NCBI RefSeq assembly: GCF_965638725.1
Contig: NC_134982.1
Span: 41,530,799 to 41,594,798, forward strand
Reading direction: 5' to 3'
DNA: 64,000 nt
From: Aptenodytes patagonicus
Lineage: Eukaryota; Chordata; Aves; Sphenisciformes; Spheniscidae
The notes beneath the pieces are model-generated. The model worked only from the letters and a program-made list of their open reading frames with translations, made no database searches and was not told the DNA's origin. Below are positions 37,301 to 50,295 of this stretch, piece after piece (the first letter of the stretch is position 1; each line of letters begins with the position of its first letter). Both the position numbers and the translations under genes were made by a program.

Positions 37301-39334
37301 TGTAAACAAAGTAATATTCCAACAATACACACTGTGCTTCTAATCTCAAGGCCTTATGTAGTTTTATTGTTCTGCTTGGTTTTTGTGATTGAGACTATTG
37401 TATAATTAAATGTAGCTTCAAGTATTGTGAAAACTTTGGTTAAGATGTCTTGATTAACAGTAAACAATATTCCACACACTTGCTGTTCTTCCTTTTTTTT
37501 AAAAAGAAATAGCAACAGCTGCTTGTGATGTCAAAATAATAAGCAACTGCCCATTTACTCTAGGAAATCTGAGAACTGAAGCAGTAACCCATTGTTATGA
37601 ATTGTCAGCACATTTCTTTATCAGCAGCTACTGTTCTGATCACCCTCCTACCCCCATGCCTCATCTTACTTCTTTCTGCTGTTCAGCATACAGGTTTTCT
37701 GCTGCAGAGCTACTTATAAACGTTCTTCTGTAATGAGTTCAAATTTATCTTTCTTTGAAATCATCGGTGACTTCTTGTCTTGTGCTCTTTGGTTTGTTAA
37801 TTGAATAGAAAGAAATTTGAATTTGTTCTCAAGCAACTGGGTTCTTGTTTGTCTTTTTGATCAAGTATGCTTCAATGTGTTCTGAACTTCAGATTAGTAT
37901 TCAGGCACAATAATATTGGATTAGGATGAAAATCTTTAAGTCTAAGTTTTTGCAATTGGAAGTGTGCTTAAGTAGATATGTAACTCAGCTTTATTACATC
38001 ATACTGTATACACAGTTTGATTTCATTTTCTTAAGTACCTTCCAGCCACTGTCTCTGATTTAGATGGAAATTGTTACCATTAAGTGTTTAAATGCTTTTT
38101 TTTGTGATGAATGAAGTACGTTTTGAGAGTCCTCTTCAGAAATTCACAAACAATGTAGAACTCCAATGATAAGTGATGCAGATTGGGTGATAGTACTGCA
38201 AATTGCAGGCAAAAGATCAAGTGTCATCACAAGAACTATCTGGTGGTGCTAGGGAATATTGCGGCACCCTGTAATTGAAAAGACAGAAAAGGTGGCATAG
38301 CAGTTCTGCTGCTTTTGTTTCTGTGTTTTGTTGAAGCAGAACAAAAGGCCTGACTAACACTGTTCTGTCTTCAGTAGATGCAGCTGTGCTGGATTACACT
38401 GGCGAGTAAAGGTTCTGGTCTCTTTGGGACCATTTATGTATGCATGGTTAATTATTGCCGGTTTGTTCTAACTTGTATTTTACACCTAGATTTTTCAGAC
38501 GAGTTGTTTACTGAAGGACTTAAAATTGGTTTTAGGCACAGCCTAGATTGTATTGAGAATCGTATTACGGCAACAAACTTGTTACTAACATAAAGCAATT
38601 CTGAGCTATTTGACATGGTGGTTGTCTTGTCCTTTAAACGATCGTTTTGGTGAAATTGACAATGGGCTGTTGTTTTATGCTATAAATGCAATTGTCTCAT
38701 GATAAATAAGAGTTGATTCAGCATTCATTAACAAGACAATGTCTGTATTTTAGGGAAAAAGAGAAGAGCATTTTGTGAACCACGTGGTCTCATTCCTTTT
38801 TTTTCTTTTGAGAGACAAACATTTGACAGTGAACTGTCTTTTTCAGTTCTGGAAACCTTGGCAAATCAACTTTAAAAATGACTTCATTTATGTAAAATAT
38901 AAGATTACCTTCTAGAGGTGGGGTCTTTTGGGACATGTTTTGCTGTCTCACATTCCCAGCTACACATTAAAAAAGATAAAAAACCTCCCCTCTCTTTACT
39001 GTCTGCTTGCGGCAGCAAAGAATTCTAGTGTATGTTCAGATAGCTACTCTTACTGACTGATTTCAAACTTGCTTTCCTTTTCAAGCTTTTTGTTAGTGAA
39101 AAAAAAATGCAAGTTTACTTTTGGGCTCTTTAAATTGGATGACATTGTGCAGCAGGGCTAGCTACTTGGTACCTCTCACTATGGAATATTCCAGGTCCTA
39201 TAGATACAAATTTTTCTCGCTATGCAGTAGGCATTGTTAATATCTTAAAGACAAAAATAAGGAAAACGGTGTTTGAGAACCAGAGGAAAAAGCATCCTAT
39301 GTAAGTAGGGGGCTGATCACTTGAAAGCAGTTTT
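37301..39334. other. Intergenic, nothing recognised
   Basis: AT-rich DNA between the likely ABHD17B 3' end and an old CR1 copy. No exon, RNA gene or repeat family was seen. Confidence 0.6.
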
Positions 39335-40004
39335 GCAGAAAGGGAGCTGAGGACCCTGGTGGACAACAAGCTGACCATAAGCCAGCAATGCACCCTTACA
39401 GCGAAGACGACCAACAGCATCCTGGGCTGCATTAGGCAGAGACTTGCTAGCAGGTCAAGGGAGGTGGTCCTTCCCCTCCACTCAGCACTGTGAGCGGAGG
39501 CACATCTGGAGTGCTGGGTCCAGTTCTGGGCTCTCCAGTGTAAGGAAGACAAGGATGTACTGGAGCAAGTCCAGTGCAGGGCCACAGCTACAACTGAAGG
39601 ACTGGAGCATCTGTCACAGGAAGAGAGGCTGAGAGAGCTGGGGCTGTTCAGCCTGGAGAAGAAAAGGTTCGGGAGGATCTTAACCGTGTGTGTGAATATC
39701 TGATGGAGGGAATGAGTGGAGAGAGCTAGACTTTCCCCAGTACTGCCCACTGAAAGGACAAGAGGCAATAAGCACACACTGGAAAACAGGAAATCCGACC
39801 TGAATACCAGGAAACAACTTTTTTCTGTGAGGGTAGTCAAACACTGGAACTGACTGTGGAGGTCCCATCTTTACAGATATTCAGAACCCAGCTGAGCACA
39901 GCCCTGGGGAACCTGCTGTAGCTGACGCTGCTCTGAGCACACAAATTGGACTAGATGATCTCAAGGGGTCCCTTTCAACCTCAGCCATTCTGTGGTTTTG
40001 TGAA
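39335..40004 (+). mobile_element. Old CR1 LINE copy, sense
   Basis: About 670 bp of degraded CR1 on the plus strand. Recognisable pieces are GGACCCTGGTGGACAACAAG, the region before AGCACTGTGAGCGGAGGC, GGGGCTGTTCAGCCTGGAGA, and a tail ending CCATTCTGTGGTTTTGTGA. No frame is intact and there are many small indels, so it is clearly older than the 26.9- and 32.5-kb copies. Confidence 0.9.
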
Positions 40005-40141
40005 TGGCATGCAAATCCTTTAGATGATTGGCGCTACACATTTGTGTGCCATCACCGTACACCAGCTCAGAAGTGGAGACTGTTGAGTTACAAGATATAT
40101 CTTCGTTTAGTGCTTCCTACTTTTGATGGTTTATTTTTCAG

Positions 40142-40498
40142 CAACAGAAAGCAACAAAGACTGCTATGGAAAAAGCCGTTTATCTCTTAATCCTGAGACC
40201 ATCACTGCTTGATGTGCTGTTGCTGAGACTGATTCTAATACCAAAATTTATACCACAGACAGTGTCATCAGAGATCACATTGCTACCCTACTACAAAAGG
40301 AGGATTGAAAAGCTAGATGTAAAGTATAGGTATGCTATCCTGAAAAGAGAAAAAGTGCTTGAAAGATGTCTTAGGCATTCTCAAAGGTGGGAATGTTGCA
40401 TTCACAACTACTATTATCCTATGTGCTTGGCAAGCAGCAGAGGAAACTGAATGGAGATAGGGTTGTTTTAAGAAAATCAGTTAATAAAGCTTTTTCTA
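40142..40498 (+). other. Candidate alternative last exon (ABHD17B isoform)
   Basis: A polypyrimidine-rich acceptor (TTTATTTTTCAG, AG at 40140-40141) is followed by a 102-codon open frame (CAA at 40142 to a TGA ending at 40450) and an AATAAA at 40493-40498. The open frame is in phase 0, matching the CTG|GTGAAC donor at 36152 in the last ABHD17B exon. The predicted tail has no recognised domain. Splicing is inferred only; the frame may be chance. Confidence 0.25.
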
Positions 40499-43400
40499 CT
40501 TCACTTGAATAGTGTTTGTAAAACAAAAATGAAAAGTTTATATTCTCGGGGGGGGGGGGGGGAAGTTTTTCATGAGCTACTAACTGTGCATCCGGCTTGC
40601 TCCCCTTCACTTAAACAGTTCAGATAACATTAGCCTCTTTCCGATCGTTAAAAGTTTGTGTGAAAACCCGTTGAACTTAAGTAGCACCAGATTGAAATTT
40701 CAGCATGAAATAGCCTTAGAACTCTTAACATATGGAACTTCTTAACCAGTTTGCATTGAGAGAATATTAATTGTAAAACAGTCATAGAAAGAAACAATGT
40801 TTCCCTGTGAAGAAAGTCCATTGTATGATGATAGTAATAAATTGTACACTATACCTTCTTCTCTTCCCCCTTTTTTTTTTTTAAGTTTTTTTGATTTCTC
40901 AGGTAAGATTTCTTGCTCCTTTCTGTGAAAGGAAGTGAAATTCTACCATATTTCTAGTAAAATGGCAAGGAAAATGCTTTAAGAAAGAGGATCGTGTAAA
41001 AGAAATGTTCTTAAAAACTGATTAGTCTGCCAGCAAGGAAGGGGCCAGCCTTTGGGGGGGGGGAAAAAAAACCAAACCAAAAAAAAAGTATCTCAGCATC
41101 AGCTTTTTCCTAGAGGTATTAGTAAGGTATCTTAGTCTAATAATCTATTTCAAAATAATTAGAAAAACCTCAAAAGGGTTTTGTTGCCTAGAAGAGGCTT
41201 TGTGGTTGGTAAATGAAGCATCATACAAATGGTTGTAATTTTAACATTTCATTTTCAAATTTTTTTTGCTTACAGAGGGCAAATAGTTTTCTAACCTTCA
41301 GCACTGAAGAGAAGACATGGAAGAGAGATTATTGAAGATGAGACAGTCAATTTACCTTCCTATTATGCTAGAAGCTATATGCATGTCAAGTAGGTAGTTG
41401 TGCCCTGTCTCCTCCTAGAGCATAGGGTATGTCCATATGAATGGAATCAGGCTCTCATATTGGGACTTTTTTTTTTCTTCCAAAACCATAAAGCCACAAA
41501 TGTTTTTGCCCGAAGTTTTCTTCTGGAGTCAGGTAAATAGTGGATGTACTATGTTGTTCTAAAACAGAATTATACCAAAGATTGGACTGAGTCTTAAGCT
41601 AGAACAGCATTTTAAGTCATTTGATCAGTAACTCGTCTAGTACCTTGAAGACATATAATGGCAGTGCAAGTCTTTACCAAGCATCTTACGCATTGCAAAG
41701 GTCCTTGGTTGGGCAAGTCATCTGTCTTTAAAGATCATACAGTCTGAGTACACTTTAAATGTAAACGGGTTGTAAGCCATCCTAAGGAGAGCAAGGAGAG
41801 TGTGGACTCAAAATCACCAGCAGCTTTGTCAGAGCGTTATTGATTTGGAGGCATATGTGATGCATTGTGATTTTGCCCCAAATCTTGATTAAAATAGGTT
41901 TGCTAGCTCCATTTGGTAGATGCTGCACACTATTCAGAACAGGAGCAGAACTGTGCTGGTCACTGGTTTGAAATGGCCTCCCAGGGTGGTCCTATTTTGT
42001 TATGTCAATGGCAATGTTTTAATTCATTAAAAGCACATTCACTAAAGATTTGAGTAATAAAACCTAAGTGCTGAGAAGAGGCATTGTGGTTTTCAGCTTT
42101 CTGCTACCCAAAATGTCATGTGATGGTGCTAAATATACAGTTTACTTCTTTGTTTAGTATTTGGCCAACTCTTTTGTAGCATGCTGTACAGAGAAGGGCA
42201 AAGTATTGCATGGTTTACTTACAGAATTCTTTGTGTTGTAGTATTATTTATAGTTAGCAACAAGCTTGAACAAAAGCTACTACCTGTCAGAGGTTTTGTG
42301 GCCACTCAAGTGGTGTAACACAGACCATGTGCTTGGAGCCAGAACAGGGGGATAGACGAAAAATGCAGTCTTGAAAAAGCGTATGAGTTCTTGTTCTGCT
42401 GTAGTCGTAGAACCAAGCTCACTCTCAGTTTGTCCATCATAGCAAATGTGTAATAGATAACCTGTCATTCTGTCACTTATGATTCCTAAACAAAAAGAAT
42501 TGGAGTCATTCTGAAAGTTAGGATGATACGTGGCTGTATTTTATGTGTTTCTCTGTAGTCATAAAGGCTAGAGGGTTCTGTTTTAAGGAAAAATTGAGAT
42601 TCACTTTTCAGTAGCTAGAGCTCTTCGGAGACATGAGATATCATAACGTGTGATAAAACCATGAGGACTGGCAAATCTGAATATGCAGTCCTGGAAGCGC
42701 CCTCCAGAACAATGCAGATAAGGTAAATGTTAAATCTAAGCCATGATCATTTCAGACCATGCTGTTACAATGTGTTATTGTCATGCTAGAATGCAAGGAG
42801 CTGCATTTTATGTAAGGCATTGTTCATGAATAACAAAATCACATTGTATTTGTCCATGACTCTCTGATCTGTGACATTTGTGCTTGCTTTCTACAGACAT
42901 TTGCATGAACAGGTTTGTTTACATGGATGTTTGGGGAATAACCACTCTAAAAAACAATCATATGAACAAGAATGTTTATGTGTGAACAAAGTATTATGAC
43001 TCATTTCTGATCATTGCTTCGTCAGTGTTCAACAGCTCTTCTGGGCAGAGTTGTCTCTTTCTGTGTGTGGTATGTGAGGACTTGGCCACCCATGGAATGT
43101 ATGTGTTTCATAGTAATTTTGTTGTTGTTCTATTCAAACTTCATCACTTGTTCTGAATTGTTATTAGTACTGTATGACTTCGGTAAACAATGGGATTTTA
43201 TAAGTAACCAGGAATCACGAAGGTATAGGTGTGTGTTTGTTTAAGTATTTCATTAATATTTTTTAAATGTACACATTTCCATATATCACTGTCAGTGCAC
43301 AGAAGACTCTGTTAGACACATAGCTGTTGTATAATTGTATAGTTTCATTGGAGTCAATCGCGTGATCATTCATGATAGCCAAGGATTTGGTTCTTACTCA

Positions 43401-46142
43401 TAGTGAATGATTTAACTGGCTGCAGTGCTTTTCTGTGCTTCCTTTTTACGGTTCATAGGGTTTTTCTTCCTGTTACATAGGTCTAATTCAAGAAGCACTT
43501 TGTTTTTGAAGATGGGAGCTGATCCACTCTGTTAGGCTTCCATGAAACACACAGACATCTGTTTCCACATATAAATTTTGTATTATTGCAGCTTTCTGCA
43601 CTATGTAGACTGAATGTAGAGCAACAGGATATGGGTGCACAATAAAGTTTTTACTTAAGCAAACGTATGAATTTCTTATATGTCAGTTTTTCTGCAATAA
43701 CCGTGTGACCTTACCTGCAATAAATGCAGGATTACTTATGCTTCTTTCCTTTAATTGTATCACACTTACACATGGGTCAGAACACGCAAACAGATTAGTA
43801 ACTAATGCACAGTAAATGATTTCCTTGCAGTAAATTCTCTTAAAAAGTGCCCTAGTGTGTCAGATAAGTTGTCCATCTGTCCCAGTATTCTGTCTGCAAC
43901 AGTTATAATCGGGGATGCTATTTTGGAAGAGCTTGCAGACCTGGGTACTCTCTGTCATTAGATCTTCTCGTACTCCACTGGCATTCTAAATTACAGAACT
44001 AGAAAAGTTAAAGGGTACATCCAAACCTATGCCCTTTAATATCTGTTTATCTTTTGAATGTGAATTTGTTTGTCCCCTTTTTGAACTTGATACTGTAGAT
44101 CCATGGCTACAAATCCCAAGAATTTCATTACTCACTCTAAAAGAAGTACTTTCTTTTCTCTGTTCTAAATCCTTCTCCTAAAAATTTCACTCCTAAATGA
44201 GTGTCCTCCATTTCGTGTTTGCAGGATTTGGTGAATAGTTCTGCCACCATCTTACCCATCTTACAACTGGCAGATTTCACTCTGTTTTTCTTTGTAAAGC
44301 AAGTGCTCCCTCTCCTTAATCATTTTAGTTGTCCTCTGGTATGTCCTGTTTGAGAAGCAGTAACTAGAGTGCACAAAGAAACTGCATTACTGAAAATGTG
44401 CACATGCTTTCAAATGATCTGATAGAGAAGTCCCGAAGTGTATAAATACAGAATTTAGCACTTGTTATACGTCATGGATCAATACTTCTATAGACATTTT
44501 TATTGACTTTTGGGATCATTAGCGTAGAAACGATGACATTTATGGAATGTGGATGCTGATACTGTTTCTGCAATGGAATCATTCAGAAAAAACATTGTTA
44601 GCAGGAAGTATATAAAAAAAGGAAAACATTGTCTCCAAAGTATTTAGATTTTTTTTTTTTAACACAGTTAAAGCAGTAAAACCATGTATCAGCATGTATT
44701 TTGAGGACTAATTTAAATATTCATATCTAACTTGTTAGTAAAGTTATCTGATATGTACTATAATACTTTGATGTGATATTTTTGACTGAAGGTGTGCATA
44801 TACATTGATAATTCCTGTAGTGGCCCTTTCTTTTAACTCTAGGAATTTGTGTAAGAAAAGAAAATATATCAAGTGCCTTAGAATCTACATTAATAATTTT
44901 TGGCTTACACTTCACGGTAACTTACAACTTTTTATGCCATTGTGTATGTTGAAACACCTAGGGTGATGACTTTTTGAAAATTGCAGCAGCAGGGAAACAA
45001 CTAAATAAATAATCTCAGACTTCAAAGGCTTTTGATCACTCAGTCGCATGTTTTCAGACTGTTTATTGTATTGATTGCTGCTGTAACAATACTCGAATTA
45101 AAGTAATGGGCTCTGGCATGTAATTGCCACCTGCGAATATAGGATGTCCTCCCTTGGGTTTAGGTTGTCCTGCTCTTTAGCTACAGCTCTCAGATGCACA
45201 CACACCTGTTTCTTCCTGCAGATTCTTACCTGCTCTCTTTTTTCACTCTTGCACTCTGTCTAGCTGTCCCTACGCTAGTCCCGGTGCTTCACAAGCCAGT
45301 ACATCCTCCCAGAAGTCTTCCAGCCTGCTGCCAGAAGTGGATGAGGCTCCACTGGCTGCATGCCGTGTTCTGCGTTTCAGTGGCTGGAGGACCTCAGGCA
45401 GGAAGGGACTTGTTGCAGCGAATGGGCAGCTATTCCTGCTTTCATAAGGGGAGATTTGTTGCCAGGGGAAAGGGTAGCCGGAAGGCTAGAGGAAACGGAA
45501 CACTACAAAGGCATGTCTCTACTCCCAAGCATTTCTCTTCCATCTTGTTATGGGAATAGAAAATAACAGGAAAGAGAGGATGTGGAAAATACAAAGTCCC
45601 ACTGGGGAAAAGAAAAAAGGTTAAGGTTGTGGGGGGTGGGAGGAAATAGGTGATGGGAAGGCCCAAAAATGGGTCTGCAAATCAGATAAAAGGGGCTTAT
45701 TGTTAGGTATGGGAGGGCAAAAAAAGTAGAATGAGACAGAAAAAGGGGAGATGCTGGGAGTATGGAGAGATTATGACAGAACTAGGCAAAATAAGAAAAA
45801 AGAAAAGTGAGAAGAAAAAGTCAAAAGGAGCTAAGAGCTTTTGGCTTTATAAAATAAATCATTTTTGAAAGAAAAATGTAACTAATCCAAATGGGAGTGG
45901 AGAAATTAATAGATGGAGAAGTGCCAAATATAATGAAAAACAGAGGGGAAGAAGGAAAATGGAAAAATAAAAGAAAGCAGAAAAGAGAGGAGGGGGGGAA
46001 ACACCCTACAAATTTACTTATTTTTTCCAATTCCTGTGTTTTGTCTTATGTCCTTGGAGAATCAGTTTATTCTGATAAAAGAATTTAAGTGTAACAGTGG
46101 CACATCCTCTACTTTTATTCATTGATACTGTTACTGTACTAG
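40499..46142. other. Intergenic, simple repeats only
   Basis: AT-rich sequence with a G15 run at 40548-40562, a G/A/C-rich low-complexity patch at 41055-41089, scattered AATAAA hexamers (for example near 43640) and a purine-rich stretch at about 45550-46010. No gene was recognised. The open frames near 45.2-45.6 kb resemble nothing known. Confidence 0.55.
40548..40562. repeat. G15 homopolymer
   Basis: Fifteen consecutive G on the plus strand. This is likely length-variable, and the count may be a sequencing artefact. Confidence 0.85.
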
Positions 46143-46473
46143 GGCTAGACCAGTGGTTTCCAAATGTTTTTGATCACACACCTCTATCAGTAAAACATTT
46201 TTGAGCATGTACCCCTAATAGATGTATCTTTATTTATTTAGAAATTATATACATGTACTATTGTACTCATGTATATTATAAAACATGCAAAAATAGAAAT
46301 TAAAAAAAAGGATGAGATACAGATGAAACAAACACTTTTAAAAATATTTTATTTTTTTTATTAATGGTAAAAACCACATATTCCTGCACCCCAGTGGAAT
46401 GTCTTGCACACATCCTGGGGTGTACTCCCCCGCCACCAAACACACACACACTCTGGAGGCCACTGGGCTAGAC
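46143..46473. mobile_element. Non-autonomous hAT DNA transposon (MITE) with 8-bp target duplication
   Basis: The element spans 46151-46465 (315 bp). It starts CAGTGGTTTCC and ends GGAGGCCACTG; the two ends are inverted repeats agreeing at about 12 of the first 15 positions. It is flanked on both sides by the identical 8-mer GGCTAGAC (46143-46150 and 46466-46473). CAGTGG termini plus an 8-bp duplication are the signature of the hAT superfamily. The interior is AT-rich without coding capacity. Family relatives (Charlie-like) are known in vertebrates, but this copy's family is not identified. Orientation cannot be set. Confidence 0.88.
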
Positions 46474-49400
46474 CCTAATGCAATGTCTAAAGCTTCGTGA
46501 TGAGCTCTCTCCAAAGCTATTGCTGACATTTCTGATGGCCTTGGTGATATCAGAAGGTGCAGAGCTGTCTCAGCTCTTCGTGGCAGTGGTATCTAAGTGT
46601 TTCCAGTACTGTGCAGGAACAGATCCTGATATAGCTACTTAGGAGAGTCAAAATCATATATATGATCAGTCTGACCACACTTGAATTTTCTAGGTTCTTG
46701 TCATCTTATTTTTACCAGCTACAAGGACAAAAATTACAGTTTTCAAAAAATATGCATGTCTTACTGAAGGCAGTGGCCATGACTTTAGAAGTTTCTAGTC
46801 CTGCTACAACCAAATTAGACCTAAAAGTGTTTGCTAAAGACATCGAGAATTTTATTCTATTTAAAGTCTTTTATATTTTTCTAAGATTCTTTGCAAAGTA
46901 GGATCAGTAAATTAAAGTGAGTTGTGCAAGTCCTTTGAACTAGACCTGCAGTCATGCTTTCAGTTGCACAGATAAGATTAGACTGACTGCTTCAGGGATG
47001 ATTTGATTTACATGTGTTGACTCTTAATTTTTCAGTGTATTTAACGTAACACATTAATGTGATATTCAAAATCTCAGTAATAAATCATACTGGGCTTTCT
47101 TGAGGAGGTTAAGTCTGCAAACACCTGCCTTCGTTTTGTCATCTTCCCATGTACGTTCCTGTGGAAATTCATATAGCAAGGGTTATGGGAAGGTAACAGC
47201 TTTAAGAAGATAAGCATAGGCTTCTATTTAAAGAATATTTCTTCATTTCTGTTTAACAACATTTACATTTAATGTTTATAAAATCCATTTTCTTATGCCT
47301 AGAAGCAGCAATTTCAAGCAGTAACAAAAGGCAGATATTGTTAGTGAAACAAAAGTATGCTAAAACAATGGATTATTTAAAGGTATTTTTAGATTAGAAT
47401 ACAACTGAAAGCTTTCTAACTTTCTTTATGCCCTCTGCTGACATATACCTGAATTACCAGACATAAATGCAGTTAACATGCTAGGCTGAAGAATCTTTGT
47501 TACAGGCAGATTAGCTGATACAGTCTTCAGTTCAATGGAAAGGCTCTGGGTTTGAGTGCTGTAGGAATGTAGGAAGTTATGCCAGCACAAAAATTGGCAA
47601 ATGATATTACCCTCTTTAGATGAATTTATACTTATGTTTCAAATATGTACTTGCAGTTTAGTGTTTTTTTCTGACGTGCTGTCATTTTACATGTTTTCTT
47701 GAAAGAGTCCATCAATGGTATTGACTGTCCTTGTTAATGACTTAAGGACCAGAATGGGTAGATCCCAAAAGATGTCTTTAATCTTCCTGGGCTTGAACTT
47801 TCTGCTGAGAGTATCACATAAGACAGTAATTGTTACAAAACAGACATTGGTTTGCATAGAATTGGACTGAGAAGATTGCTTGTCTTCAGTATGCTTCCCC
47901 ACAGTGGCACCAGGCAATTCCTCTGCGCTTAGTTTTTAACTCACTTTATAAACACAAATCCATCATTCTTTTCATCTGCTGGAGTACTGGTTGAAGTTGA
48001 CTCAAAGATAAAAGGGTCTGTATCCTGTTAGCTGTCTGCTACCCTTTAAGTAGTATTTAATGACTGTACTGTTTGAGACAATACTGGCAGAATGATAGGA
48101 AGACAATACTGCATTGTGAAATAGAAATGATTATTATCAATGAGATAATTTTAAAAAAAAAAAGTTTCCTATAGAGTTGTGTGTAGATAGTATGTCTGGA
48201 ATTTAGTTCCAAATAGAATGCATTCTATAAAGTTTTATAAGAGATCTGTTTCCCTGGGGATGTTTATGAGTCTTTTCAACAAGGAAGAACTAGTGAACTC
48301 AAGCCCAGCCCAATCCGGTATATTAAAAACATATGTTGGACCACAAAAAGTCCTGAGTTTATCCCTCTCCCGCAAGACAAACTAACCCAAGCCTGGTCCT
48401 TTTGATTTACCTCCTGCGTTTTGAACCTGCAAAGGACACACAAGTTATATTGCCAAGCTCCAGATTCAAAACAGAAGCTAAAAATACTTCATCTTTAAAA
48501 GAAAACTTAGATTCTGATGTAACCATAGCATTCTAGAGAGAATAGAGAGTCTAGAGACTATAAGGCAAACATTTAATTAAACTTCAAGCTAATGAAAGAG
48601 GCATGGGAGCTGACAACACTAAATGTGCTTGAGTTTGCACTTTTCCTTATGTGCTGCTACTTGCAGGACCAGTTCGGAGATTCTGCATGCTGGGGCTTGA
48701 GGAGTCAAGGACAGGTGCCTGAGGTCGTAACTGATGGGTACCTTGGGATATGTGACAGTGGAGATCACAGCTTTGGCCTCTGTAATTCCACAACTTCTCT
48801 GAGTTTAGACCATTTGTAATCCAGAGATTTCAGTGCTGCAACTGGAAGATCAAATATGTTCCTAAGTGTCAGCCAGACATCAGATGTAGCGGTCTCATGC
48901 TTTAGATTTGCCTGGTCCACAGTAAGATGCAGTAACATGCTATCTGAATGTTTAGAAGAGCCTTAAGCCATGAGGAACTTCGTCCTAAGCTTCTGTTCCT
49001 TCAAGTTCCTGTGCGAAGTCTAGGAATCATCATCTTTTCCAGGGCTCTCTTATTCCTTGGCCATGTTCTAGTCCAAGGGAAACAAAAATGGCCTTCACCT
49101 GACAGTTCTGTTCAGATCTTAAATACTTCTCTAACTTAAGTTCTAGCTCAAGAGTACGCCAAAGAAAGGAACAGGCCTCCTGTGAATTTTCAGGTGTTGT
49201 CAACTGCATATGAGAAAGTCAGCATTTTATTGACAAAGTAAGAAGAGAAAGCTTATAGCTGTCTGCCTTCCTCATTGAGGAAACATTTGAAAATTTGGCT
49301 AGTGAAAGGGACATCGTGTATACCACGATAGAAGTGAAATTCTTTTAAAGGGAGGAAGAAACCTCATTCTCCAGGCAAGCAATTCCAGATAGCAAGTATC

Positions 49401-50295
49401 TGTTCCACTCCAGGTTTGGATTCGGATATGGCACTAACCAACAGTGATGCAGAGGTATCAGCCATACTAACTTTATTTTTCCAATCAGGAGTATAGTAAT
49501 TACTAATATTTCCCTTTAAAATGTGATTACTGAGCTTCAGGATTAGTACCCATGAGACATACAGGAGCCATTCACATCTCATGCCTTTTGTTGTACCAGT
49601 TATCTCTCATTAAGCTGATATGCAGTCCATATTTTGAAATTTAATTGTAGATCTGCAGGCTTTCCAAGGCAGATATTAAGACTGCCTGAATATATTTGTA
49701 TAGTATCTCACAAGAAACTTAAAGACACTGAATTGTAAATACATCAGATAAAATGGCATCACTTTTTCAGGGGATGAGAGAGGAGTGGTAAACCAAAGCT
49801 TAAACTTTGGAGACCAAATAAAGTCATACATTTTTTTAAAAAAAGAGGTCATTACCAGTGAATAATCCTTTAGACTTGTATCTAGCATCACATCACTGAG
49901 TATTTGCTATACAGGATAGATGGATCAGGTAGTACTGCTTCAAATTTAATGATATTCTAAGAAGAGATCTGAAATAACAATATGCAAAGACATTTGTGTC
50001 CATTATCTTATTTTAATTCATTATCTCTACATCAAGTCAACATTTTTCATTGAGGAGGATGTTTTAAAAGTGAAAGTGATTTCTGTATTGTCTGGCTTTC
50101 AGATAATTTATGATTTATTGTCACATTTCTCTGATTCTGAAAAAGTGTTTTCTTTCCCTGGTTACTTGTGACAGACAATACAAATTGTGAAGCAGACTAG
50201 AGGTAAGCTGTTATCAAAAATGCAAAATAAACAGAGAAAAGCCTTTTTAAAATTCTTTCAATTAAAATGACATGCCACAAAGATGAAGCTACTAT
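46474..50295. other. Intergenic, nothing recognised
   Basis: About 3.8 kb of AT-rich DNA. Short open frames (such as 48592-48819) show no known motif. No repeat family was identified. Confidence 0.55.

Noticed and set aside
39220-39840. 206-codon minus-strand frame
   Set aside because: Antisense to the old CR1 copy; no homology.
45194-45559. 121-codon frame in intergenic DNA
   Set aside because: The product resembles nothing known, and frames on both strands are of similar length.
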